This document shows, in pieces, positions 1 to 6,728 of a stretch of DNA of 9,546 nucleotides. The stretch is from positions 1 through 9,546 of the forward strand of contig CAISJA010000407.1 of the NCBI GenBank assembly GCA_903885525.1, read 5' to 3'. The stretch's first letter is position 1; every line of letters begins with the position of its first letter. Made by a program: the position numbers and the translations under genes. The stretch is from an uncultured Opitutaceae bacterium. GTDB lineage: Bacteria > Verrucomicrobiota > Verrucomicrobiia > Opitutales > Opitutaceae. The notes under the pieces are model-generated. The model was not told the origin of the DNA. It saw only the letters and a list, made by a program, of their open reading frames with translations, and did no database searches.

Positions 1-43
1 CTAGTGGCAGATGAAAATCATTCAACCGAGCCACTTTCTTCGC

Positions 44-1036
44 TCAGTTCAGCCGTAGCTGTGGGACGGCTCTGATTTTGGCAATGTCGTCGCCCGACGC
101 CTGGATGGCGTTCATCGCCTCGCCCATCTGTTTCATGCCCTCAGCCCCGCGTTCCGCGGCCGCGTGGGTTTCGTGCGCAAATTTATTGGCTTCCTTGGCG
201 TGGGCGAAATTTTCCGAGGTGCGGCCAGCCATCTCTTCGAGGGAAGCGCTGATTTCCTCAATGCTGGCGGCCTGTTCGCTCGCGCCTTCCGCCAGAGCCT
301 GGCTCGAATCCTGAAATACGCGCGAGGCCTTGGTGGCTTTTCCCACATTTTCCGCCAAGATGTTGGCCACTTGGCCGATGGGCCGGCAAATGCTCCGCGA
401 AATCATCATGATCAGAGCCGCCACGAGCCCGAGCGTCAGGAGGCCGGAAAACACCAACTGGTGCCGGGCTGTGCCGGCGCTTTGCTCCGCCATCGTCACG
501 GTTCCCCTCGCCCGCCCATCGAACATTTCCATCAGTCCCACAATCTGGTCGCAGAGGGTCACGTAGCTGGCATTCAGCGGACCGCGTGCCACCGCGCGGG
601 CACTGTCGGCATCTCCATCGGAGACGAAGGGCACGACTTTCTTTTCGCGGATCTCCTGGTATTTCTGCCACTCCGTCCGGATCTCGGCGAGCCGCGCCTG
701 CTCGTCGTCCTGCCATTGGCCAAGCGCCAACAGTTCCGTCAGTGTGGCATCGGCCTGGGCACCCCATCGGGCGATCTGCCCGTGCAGCTCTTTTTGCTTG
801 GCCTCGACCGGTTCGGATAGCAAGGCGTTCAGCAGGGCGCGGCTTTCCGCCACCTGCCCGCGCAACATCAGTATCCCGCGCACTGGACGCAAGCCGCGTT
901 CGTATACCGCCGCGGTGGCTCCGCTAACACGGGACAAGCTCCGGCTGGCCAGTAGTCCGATCCCCGCCCCGGCGATCATGACCACCGCCTGGATGCACAG
1001 GAGCCGGCCGGAAATCCGGAGTTTGCGTGGGAGCAT
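44..1036 (-). pseudogene. Methyl-accepting chemotaxis protein, C-terminally truncated
   Basis: This is an inner-membrane chemoreceptor that would pass ligand binding to CheA/CheW. Residues about 12-30 form the first membrane helix, 31-190 a helical periplasmic sensor of four-helix-bundle type, and 194-213 the second membrane helix. A short HAMP-like stretch starts with SRSICRPIGQV, and the methylation/signalling helix follows at about 240-320 (EGASEQAASIEEISASLEEM). In this family the text after DDIAKI should continue with an IKTIDEIAFQTNILALN-type sequence, which begins the hairpin that contacts CheA and CheW. Here it changes to RAVPQLRLN and stops. The break lies near position 76. No frame beyond it encodes the missing part, so this is a rearrangement or insertion rather than a one-base frameshift. 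Whole receptors are usually over 500 residues, so about 200 are lost. The gene starts 10 bp after the PilJ-like gene ends, as in an operon. It is probably unable to signal. Confidence 0.85.
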
Positions 1037-1046
1037 AGGAGCCCGG

Positions 1047-1919
1047 TCAATAGGTTGCGGTCTCGTAACTGCCGACCACCTTTTGGCACTCGGCGAGCAA
1101 TCGGGGATTCAATTCCGCAATCTCCGAGAGCAAGTCGGGAGCGGGTGCCGCCGGCGTCGCCAGCACCCGGTCAACCTTGCCAGCGAAATGGCTCCAAATT
1201 TCCGCCGCGCTGGCCAACTGGGTCCGGATTGTCTTATTGGTGGTGGGCGGCAGATTCATGGTGGCATCGCCATCCATCAGCCCCTTGAGGGAACGCTCGA
1301 AAAGATCACGCATCTTTTTCAGATCAGCCCGGGTGCCCTCTGCATCGACCCCGAGGGCGAGCAGAAAGATATCCTTGCTCATTCGCTGCGACAGCATGCG
1401 CTGGCGGCCGGCGACATTGACCACGGCGCCGGTGCCCTGAAAACCGGCCGCCGCGCAGGCCTTCTCATAGAGGGTCACCGCCTTGTCCATTTCCCCCACG
1501 AGGTGGACGCTTTCCTGTGCCACAAACTGCATGGTCGTGCGGGGGACGGCCTCAGAGGTGAGCGCCCGCTCGATCGCCGCCCGGAAGGGAGCCCAGATCG
1601 ATTTGACCGTGGTTAGCTGCGCGGCGATTTCGGGCGTCGGCGGAGCCGGCACGCTGACGTCGGCATCGCCCTGCTGCAATCGCACCAGGGTGGAGTCGAA
1701 AAGCTTGATGGTCTTGACCATCTCGGCCCGATTGCCGGCCGCATCAAGCTGGAGGCAAATGAGCGTGAATTCCTTGCTCATTTTTTGACTCAGCATCCGT
1801 TGCCGGCCAGCTTGGTTGATGGCGACGGCAAATTCTTTGGTCGAAAGCGCGGCCGCCGCCGTGGCAGCCAGAGCCAACGTCAAGATCAAGGTACAGAAGT
1901 GAACGAGAGGCTTGTTCAT
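1047..1919 (-). CDS. Secreted protein with two PilJ-type sensor repeats
   Basis: This 290-residue protein begins with a clear signal sequence (MNKPLVHFCTLILTLALA, then an alanine-rich cleavage region near residue 24), so it is probably periplasmic. Two homologous halves follow. Each opens with the PilJ N-terminal signature: GRQRMLSQKMSKE at residues 38-50 and GRQRMLSQRMSKD at 171-183. Each half continues as a predicted helical bundle. In PilJ and related receptors this domain is the extracytoplasmic sensing part. Here no membrane helix, HAMP or signalling domain follows, so the protein may bind a ligand and work with a separate receptor. The adjacent downstream chemoreceptor gene, 10 bp away, is the obvious partner. 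The frame stays open upstream to a GTG at 1997 and an ATG at 1973. I chose ATG 1919 because it puts the signal peptide at the N-terminus. No strong Shine-Dalgarno is visible. The ligand is unknown. Confidence 0.8.
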   Translation of the reverse strand: MNKPLVHFCTLILTLALAATAAAALSTKEFAVAINQAGRQRMLSQKMSKEFTLICLQLDAAGNRAEMVKTIKLFDSTLVRLQQGDADVSVPAPPTPEIAAQLTTVKSIWAPFRAAIERALTSEAVPRTTMQFVAQESVHLVGEMDKAVTLYEKACAAAGFQGTGAVVNVAGRQRMLSQRMSKDIFLLALGVDAEGTRADLKKMRDLFERSLKGLMDGDATMNLPPTTNKTIRTQLASAAEIWSHFAGKVDRVLATPAAPAPDLLSEIAELNPRLLAECQKVVGSYETATY

Positions 1920-1969
1920 AGGGGATTTCGCAAGTAGGAGGCGCAGCACACTGACTGCGTCTGCGTCAT

Positions 1970-1996
1970 CCATCGGCTCAGTCGGTCCGAAATTCA
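1970..1996 (-). promoter_or_regulatory. Possible sigma28 (FliA)-like promoter
   Basis: Read on the minus strand, TGAATTTC (1996-1989) is followed after exactly 11 bases by GCCGATGG (1977-1970). The flagellar sigma28 consensus is TAAAGTTT-N11-GCCGATAA, so this matches 5 of 8 and 6 of 8 positions. Transcription would start near 1960, about 40 bases before the ATG at 1919. This fits a chemotaxis operon and argues against the upstream starts at 1997 and 1973. Chance occurrence is possible. Confidence 0.3.
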
Positions 1997-2235
1997 CACC
2001 AAATCAGCCAATTCGCCGGCAGACCGGGTGAATTTTCTAGCTGGGCCTGGCGAGCCGCGGCTGCATGAAGTCAGCCGGTAGCTGAGCGCATGGCAGCGCG
2101 ACGAGCCGCCGCCGAGGCAGGACCTGCTCTTTACAGGCATTCCGGCTGCTTGTGAATGTGGCTGGAATCTTGATTGCAGCAGATTCGCCGCCCTCACGTC
2201 CGTGAATGTCTGGGCAATCCCGATAACGCACATGC

Positions 2236-2257
2236 TTTCGTAACTCGTTAAACGAAA
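2236..2257. repeat. Interrupted palindrome, possible operator
   Basis: The arms TTTCGTAAC (2236-2244) and GTTAAACGAAA (2247-2257) are inverted copies of each other apart from two extra A residues in the right arm. The patch is AT-rich compared with its surroundings and lies between two divergent operons, where a regulator site or overlapping promoters would be expected. No known operator was recognised. Confidence 0.35.
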
Positions 2258-2286
2258 AATTCTCCCGCTGCTGGGGAGGGCTTTTT
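2255..2286 (+). terminator. Weak bidirectional terminator-like hairpin
   Basis: A 5-bp stem CTCCC (2262-2266) / GGGAG (2274-2278) with a 7-base loop is preceded by AAAAA (2255-2259) and followed by TTTTT (2282-2286), so it could act in either direction. The stem is short and three bases separate it from the T tract. No complete gene ends here on either strand. If real, it may be a relic or may attenuate a leader transcript. Confidence 0.3.
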
Positions 2287-2472
2287 GCTGAACAACTTAA
2301 GCGAACACGTTGCACGCACCCAGTGCCGCACCTACCTCCTGGCGCAGAGAGCATTCTCATTCGCCTTGCTTCGGGCAGCGCCCGCCGGCGACTTCCGGCG
2401 GAATCTCAGTCGCTTCGCATCACCGGTGCAGGCTTGCCGCTCGTCAGTTCCTCGGCTGTCATCCCTACCCGC

Positions 2473-5259
2473 ATGGCCGGCTCCCCCAACCAGACTCCCG
2501 AGCAGATCGCCCGCGACGCGATTGACGCGCAGCTGCGCGCCGCCGGTTGGGCTGTTCAGTCCAAATCCGCCATCAATTTCCGGGAAAAGGAGGGTCAGGC
2601 AGTTCGCGAATACTCCACCGACACCGGCCCGGCCGACTATGTCCTCTTCCTCGATGGCCAGCCGGTTGGCGTCATTGAGGCCAAAAAGGAGTCGCTGGGC
2701 CACACCATCACCGCCATCGAGGACCAGACCGCTGAATACGCCGCCGCGAAGCTGAAATGGGTCCAGTCCACCGGCATCCCACTGCCCTTCCTCTACGAGG
2801 CCACCGGCGTCCTCACCCGCTTCACCGACCAGCGCGACCCCAAGCCGCGCTCCCGCGAGGTATTCTCCTTCCATCGGCCCGAGAACCTTCGCCTATCCCT
2901 TGCGGCAGGTCGTTCGCTCCGCGCGCGCCTGCAGGACCTTCCCGCCCTTGACCCCAGCGGGCTGCGCGACTGCCAGATCGAGGCCGTTACCAACCTCGAC
3001 GTTTCGCTCAAGGCCGCCAGGCCGCGGGCCCTCATCCAGATGGCCACCGGCGCGGGCAAGACCTTCACCGCCATCACGTCGATCTACCGCCTGCTGAAGC
3101 ACGCCCGCGTCCGCCGCGTCCTCTTCCTCGTCGATACGCGCAATCTCGGTGAACAGGCCGAGCAGGAGTTTCTCGCGTTCACCCCGACCGACGACAACCG
3201 CAAGTTCACCGAGCTCTACACCGTCAGCCGGCTCGCGTCCTCCCACGTCCCGGCCGACGCCCAGGTCTGCATCTCGACGATCCAGCGGATGTATTCCATC
3301 CTCCAAGGTCAGGAGCTCGACGCCTCCGCCGAGGACGAGAATCCCGGTGAGCGCTCCGACAGCAGGCGCGCCCCGCTCCCCGTCGCCTACAGCGAGAAGA
3401 TCCCGCCCGAGTTCTTCGATCTCATCATCATCGATGAGTGCCATCGCTCGATCTACAATCTCTGGCGCCAGGTCCTCGACTACTTCGACGCCTTCCTCGT
3501 CGGCCTCACCGCCACGCCGGATGCCCGCACCTACAGTTTCTTCCACCACAATGTCGTCTCGGAATACACCCACGAGGACGCCGTGGCCGACGGGGTGAAC
3601 GTCCAGGGCGAGATTTACACCATCGAGACCGAGGTTTCCGCCCAGGGCGGAGTCGTGCTCAAGGGCCTTGTCGAGAAACGCGAGAAACTCACCCGCGCCA
3701 AGCGCTGGCAGCAGCTGGACGAGGACGAGGCCTACTCCGCCGCGAAGATCGACCGCGATATCGTCAACCCCTCGCAGATCCGCACCGTCATCCGCGCCTT
3801 CCGGGACAAGCTCACGGATATTTTTCCCGATCGCACCGACGCCGCCGGGGCCTTCGAGGTGCCCAAGACCCTCGTCTTCGCCAAGACCGACTCCCATGCC
3901 GACGACATCATCCAGATCGTCCGCGAGGAGTTCGGAGAGGGCAACGCCTTCTGCAAGAAGGTCACCTACAAAAACGAGGAGGACCCCAAGTCCGTCCTCT
4001 CCCAGTTCCGCAACGGCTACCACCCGCGCATCGCGGTCACTGTCGACATGATCGCGACCGGCACCGACGTGAAGCCGCTGGAGTGCCTCCTCTTCATGCG
4101 CGACGTAAAGTCGAAAGGCTACTTCGAGCAGATGAAGGGCCGCGGCACGCGCACGCTGGATCAGGACGCGCTGAAAAAGGTCTCCTCGGCCGCCAAGTCC
4201 GCCAAGACCCACTACGTCATCGTCGACGCCATCGGCGTCACCAAGTCCCTCAAGACCGACAGCCGTGCGCCCATCACGCGTCCCACGGTGCCATTCAAAG
4301 ACCTCGCGATGGAGGTCGTCATGGGGGCGACCGACGCCGACACCGTCTCCTCCCTCGCCGGCCGCCTTGCCCGCATCGAACGCCAGCTCACCCCGCTGCA
4401 AAAGCACGCCCTCGCCGAAAAAATGGGTGGCACCACTGTCGGCCAGGTCGTGAAAGCCCTCTTCCACGCCATCGACGGCGAGGCCATCGAACAACAGGCC
4501 CGCAGCCTCGCCGGCGTGCCGCCCGCCGCCGATCCCGGCGACACCGCGCGCGAAAAGGCCCAGCAGCAGTTGGTCGCCGCCGCCCGCGCCGCGCTCACCG
4601 GCGCCGTCGTCACCCAGATTGTCGCCTTCTGCACCGAGAACATGCAGACGATCGACCACGACACGCAGGACCAGCTCCTCCACGCCGGCTGGGACGCCGA
4701 CGCGCAGACCCGCGCCAACGCCTTTGTCGCCGACTTCGAGTCCTTCTGCCGTGATCACCGCGACCGGCTCGACGCCCTCACGATCTACTTCAGCCAGCCC
4801 CAGCGCCGGCAGGAAGTCACCCTCACGCAGATCCAGGGTGTGCTCGCCGCCCTCAAGCAAAACTCTCCGCGGCTTGCGCCCCTCCGCGTCTGGGACGCCT
4901 ACGCTCGCCTCGACGCCCTGCCCGCCAATGCCCGCCCGCTCACAGAGTTGACGGCGCTCGTCGCCCTCCTTCGCCGCGCCTGCGGCCTCGACCGCAAGCT
5001 AACGCCCTTTGCCGACACCGTGCGCCGCAATTACCGCGACTGGATACTCCGCGCGAACGCCGGCACGCCCTTCAATGCCCAGCAAGCCGCGTGGCTGGAG
5101 CTGATCCGCAACCATGTCATCGATTCGCTGCGAATGGAAAAGTCCGACCTCGACTACGCCCCCTTCGACGCCCGCGGCGGCCTCGGTCGCATGCACGAAC
5201 TCTTCGGCGAACGCATGGACGGTCTCATCGATGAACTGAACAAGGAGCTTACGGCGTGA
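2473..5259 (+). CDS. hsdR: Type I restriction enzyme, R (restriction/translocase) subunit
   Basis: This 928-residue protein is the ATP-dependent translocase and nuclease subunit of a type I restriction complex, acting with HsdM and HsdS on foreign unmethylated DNA. The N-terminal nuclease core shows D55 in GPADYVLF and E69-A-K71 in GVIEAK, the PD-(D/E)xK pattern. The helicase motor follows: Walker A ATGAGKT (191-197), DECH (321-324), TATP (346-349) and the arginine-finger motif QMKGRGTR (553-560). The C-terminal third, about 600-928, resembles the EcoEI-type R-subunit C-terminal domain that contacts the methylase. All key residues are intact. The frame is open back to a GTG at 2323, but I chose ATG 2473 because the typical HsdR N-terminus (TPEQIARDAIDAQL) starts just after it. 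There is no obvious Shine-Dalgarno at either start. The stop overlaps the hsdS start by 4 bases. Confidence 0.95.
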   Translation: MAGSPNQTPEQIARDAIDAQLRAAGWAVQSKSAINFREKEGQAVREYSTDTGPADYVLFLDGQPVGVIEAKKESLGHTITAIEDQTAEYAAAKLKWVQSTGIPLPFLYEATGVLTRFTDQRDPKPRSREVFSFHRPENLRLSLAAGRSLRARLQDLPALDPSGLRDCQIEAVTNLDVSLKAARPRALIQMATGAGKTFTAITSIYRLLKHARVRRVLFLVDTRNLGEQAEQEFLAFTPTDDNRKFTELYTVSRLASSHVPADAQVCISTIQRMYSILQGQELDASAEDENPGERSDSRRAPLPVAYSEKIPPEFFDLIIIDECHRSIYNLWRQVLDYFDAFLVGLTATPDARTYSFFHHNVVSEYTHEDAVADGVNVQGEIYTIETEVSAQGGVVLKGLVEKREKLTRAKRWQQLDEDEAYSAAKIDRDIVNPSQIRTVIRAFRDKLTDIFPDRTDAAGAFEVPKTLVFAKTDSHADDIIQIVREEFGEGNAFCKKVTYKNEEDPKSVLSQFRNGYHPRIAVTVDMIATGTDVKPLECLLFMRDVKSKGYFEQMKGRGTRTLDQDALKKVSSAAKSAKTHYVIVDAIGVTKSLKTDSRAPITRPTVPFKDLAMEVVMGATDADTVSSLAGRLARIERQLTPLQKHALAEKMGGTTVGQVVKALFHAIDGEAIEQQARSLAGVPPAADPGDTAREKAQQQLVAAARAALTGAVVTQIVAFCTENMQTIDHDTQDQLLHAGWDADAQTRANAFVADFESFCRDHRDRLDALTIYFSQPQRRQEVTLTQIQGVLAALKQNSPRLAPLRVWDAYARLDALPANARPLTELTALVALLRRACGLDRKLTPFADTVRRNYRDWILRANAGTPFNAQQAAWLELIRNHVIDSLRMEKSDLDYAPFDARGGLGRMHELFGERMDGLIDELNKELTA
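5242..5247 (+). promoter_or_regulatory. Shine-Dalgarno of hsdS
   Basis: AAGGAG lies inside the end of hsdR, 8 bases before the GTG at 5256. It supports this GTG as the hsdS start and suggests coupled translation from the GTGA overlap. It is the clearest ribosome site in the window; the other genes here lack one. Confidence 0.75.
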
Positions 5260-6608
5260 GTGAGCTAACCCTACCCGAAAAGTGGGAATCCTGCCGATTC
5301 GATGCCGTAGCTCGCGTCGTCAGCGGCAAGAATCAAAAGGAAGTTGAGAACCCGGAGGGTGAGTATCCAATCTACGGCAGCGGCGGATCCTTTGGGCGTG
5401 CGACTTCCTATCTTTGTGAGCCGGGCACCACCGTGATTGGCCGCAAGGGCACAATCAACAGCCCCATCTTCGTAAATGAACGGTTCTGGAACGTCGATAC
5501 AGCGTTCGGCCTCTGTCCGCTCAACAGCGATGCCTTGCTCCCGCGCTTACTCTACTACTTCTGTCGCAGCTTCAATTTCGCGGCCCTCGACAAGAGCACC
5601 ACTATTCCGAGCCTCGCCAAGCGAGACATTGAAGCGATCGCCTTTCCGTTGCCTCCGCTGGCGGAGCAGAAGCGGATCGTGTCGAAGATCGAGGAGTTGT
5701 TCAGCGAGTTGGAGGCCGGAGAGGAGTGTCTGCGCGTGGCGCGGCGACAACTCGGCGTCTATCGCCAGTCGCTCCTTAAACAAGGCTTCGAGGGCCACCT
5801 CACCGCCAAGTGGCGCACCCAAAACCCCGCCCAACTCGAATCCCTTGGCGACAGTGATGTGCCGGCAGAAGAGTTGGGAGGTTTCGCCGAGCTTCCGCCC
5901 GGTTGGCGCTACACTCGCTTTGGTCGATTTGTGCGTCACATCGACGCCGGCAAGAGCTTCCGCTGCGAGGAGCGTCGTCCGCGCCCCGACGAGATCGGCG
6001 TCGCCAAGGTGAGTGCAGTGACTTGGGGCGAATACGACGAAGCCGAGAGCAAGACCTGCATCGACCCAAAGAAGATAAATCCCAGCTACTTCATCCGGCC
6101 CGGTGACTTCATCCTAAGTCGCGCCAACACGATCGAACTTGTCGGCGCGAGTGTCATCGTCCGTCAGGTCACGCAGAATGTGATGCTTAGCGACAAGACG
6201 CTTCGCCTCACTATGGACGACACGCTGAAGCCGTTTTTTCTCCAGTATCTTCGCAGCCGGCAAGGTCGCCTCCAAATCGAGAAGCGCTCCACTGGGAATC
6301 AAGAGTCGATGCGCAATATCGGCCAGGATCGCATCCGTTCGATCATCGTCCCGGAATGCTCCCTCCCCGAGCAACAGGAGATCGTGCGCTTGCTGGACGA
6401 GCAGTTCGAGGCGATCGAGCGGAACGAACGGGAGATCGACGGGGCGTTGCGGAAGAGCGAGGCCCTGCGGCAGGCGATCCTGCAAAAAGCCTTCACCGGC
6501 CGCCTCGTCCCCCAATCCCCCGCCGACGAACCCGCGTCCACCCTCCTCGCGCGTTTACGCGCCGCGCGGGATGAGTATAATAAATCATTTTCAAGTAAAA
6601 GTTTATGA
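5256..6608 (+). CDS. hsdS: Type I restriction-modification specificity subunit
   Basis: This 450-residue protein reads the bipartite DNA target for both modification and restriction. It has the usual two-fold design. The first target-recognition domain spans about residues 5-135. A first conserved helical spacer follows at about 131-186 (PLPPLAEQKRIVSKIEELF, ending QGFEGHLTAKWR). The second recognition domain spans about 213-366, and a second spacer about 368-440 (SLPEQQEIVRLLDEQFEAI, ending KAFTGRLVPQ). The paired LAEQ/LPEQ and FEGHL/FTGRL motifs mark the repeat. The length is normal. GTG 5256 is the start, with AAGGAG 8 bases before it and a GTGA overlap with hsdR. The last dozen codons (DEYNKSFSSKSL) turn sharply AT-rich and overlap a likely promoter for the next gene, so the original C-terminus may have been altered. 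The DNA target cannot be read from the sequence. Confidence 0.95.
   Translation: MSELTLPEKWESCRFDAVARVVSGKNQKEVENPEGEYPIYGSGGSFGRATSYLCEPGTTVIGRKGTINSPIFVNERFWNVDTAFGLCPLNSDALLPRLLYYFCRSFNFAALDKSTTIPSLAKRDIEAIAFPLPPLAEQKRIVSKIEELFSELEAGEECLRVARRQLGVYRQSLLKQGFEGHLTAKWRTQNPAQLESLGDSDVPAEELGGFAELPPGWRYTRFGRFVRHIDAGKSFRCEERRPRPDEIGVAKVSAVTWGEYDEAESKTCIDPKKINPSYFIRPGDFILSRANTIELVGASVIVRQVTQNVMLSDKTLRLTMDDTLKPFFLQYLRSRQGRLQIEKRSTGNQESMRNIGQDRIRSIIVPECSLPEQQEIVRLLDEQFEAIERNEREIDGALRKSEALRQAILQKAFTGRLVPQSPADEPASTLLARLRAARDEYNKSFSSKSL
6554..6581 (+). promoter_or_regulatory. Sigma70-like promoter within the end of hsdS, for fic-hsdM
   Basis: A perfect -10 hexamer TATAAT (6576-6581) is preceded at 16 bases by TTTACG (6554-6559), matching 4 of 6 positions of the -35 consensus. 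Transcription would begin near 6588, giving a leader of about 140 bases before the fic start. A perfect TATAAT is notable in high-GC DNA, and it sits at the edge of a sharply AT-rich patch. It suggests that fic and hsdM are transcribed independently of hsdR-hsdS. Confidence 0.55.
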
Positions 6609-6728
6609 TCGATTCGCTTATTGCATCGAATCTGATCTCAGTAGAATAGAGCTTGATCTTATTCAATCGAACTCGCGTTCGATGGAATAAGATGTTTCCT
6701 TATTCGCTGAACCAAAATTACTCCAGCA
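6609..6728 (+). promoter_or_regulatory. AT-rich leader of fic with repeated CTTATT motifs
   Basis: This is the only true intergenic gap inside the restriction locus. With the last hsdS codons, the patch 6571-6720 is about 33% GC (49 of 150 bases) against roughly 60-65% around it. CTTATT occurs at 6617, 6658 and 6699, exactly 41 bases apart. The first two 41-base units match at 22 of 41 positions, including CTTATTxxATCGAA. An inverted pair GATTCG (6611-6616) / CGAATC (6627-6632) lies in the first unit. The spacing is near four helical turns, which would suit several protein molecules binding one face of the DNA. This is read as a control region, by inference. Confidence 0.5.
6656..6693. repeat. 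38-base near-perfect palindrome upstream of fic
   Basis: Two 17-base arms, 6656-6672 (ATCTTATTCAATCGAAC) and 6677-6693 (GTTCGATGGAATAAGAT), are inverted copies with a single mismatch, separated by TCGC. In RNA this would be a long hairpin. In DNA it could be an operator for a dimeric regulator. No T tract follows directly, so a terminator is less likely. Its place between the predicted promoter and the fic start points to control of fic-hsdM. Confidence 0.8.

Larger units (their letters stand above)
1998..2472. other. Gap between divergent operons, no convincing gene
   Basis: These 475 bases separate the chemotaxis genes (minus) from hsdR (plus). Open frames here, including a 107-codon minus-strand frame at 2037-2360, show no recognisable protein features. 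Small inverted repeats are present: CGGCTG/CAGCCG at 2058-2063 and 2072-2077, and the 11-base GCAGGACCTGC at 2117-2127. A stronger structured patch at 2236-2286 is listed separately. I found no tRNA, no CRISPR array and no clear sigma70 promoter for hsdR. Confidence 0.6.

Noticed and set aside
164..820. A 218-codon plus-strand frame opposite the chemoreceptor
   Set aside because: It is antisense to well-supported receptor domains and has no protein features of its own.
2037..2360. A 107-codon minus-strand frame between the operons
   Set aside because: It has Cys/Arg-rich unstructured composition, no recognisable domain and no start signal, and it overlaps the hairpin patch.
2323..2472. N-terminal extension of HsdR from a GTG at 2323
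   Set aside because: The 50 added residues show no family similarity and precede the usual HsdR N-terminus, and there is no ribosome site. The frame may be open by chance.
3438..4754. A 438-codon plus-strand frame inside hsdR
   Set aside because: It is Arg/His/Pro-rich nonsense produced by the out-of-phase reading of GC-rich codons, overlapping a complete helicase.
2893..4860. A 655-codon open frame on the minus strand inside hsdR
   Set aside because: It lies opposite the convincing hsdR motifs, is dominated by Gly, Val, Leu, Asp and Glu as expected from high-GC antisense frames, and shows no domain.
6656..6693. The palindrome as a rho-independent terminator for hsdS
   Set aside because: No T tract follows the right arm, the stem is AT-rich, and a likely promoter lies upstream of it, so an operator or leader role fits better.
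6611..6711. The 41-base repeats as a CRISPR array
   Set aside because: Only two degenerate units and one short motif are present, there are no distinct spacers between identical repeats, and no cas genes are nearby.
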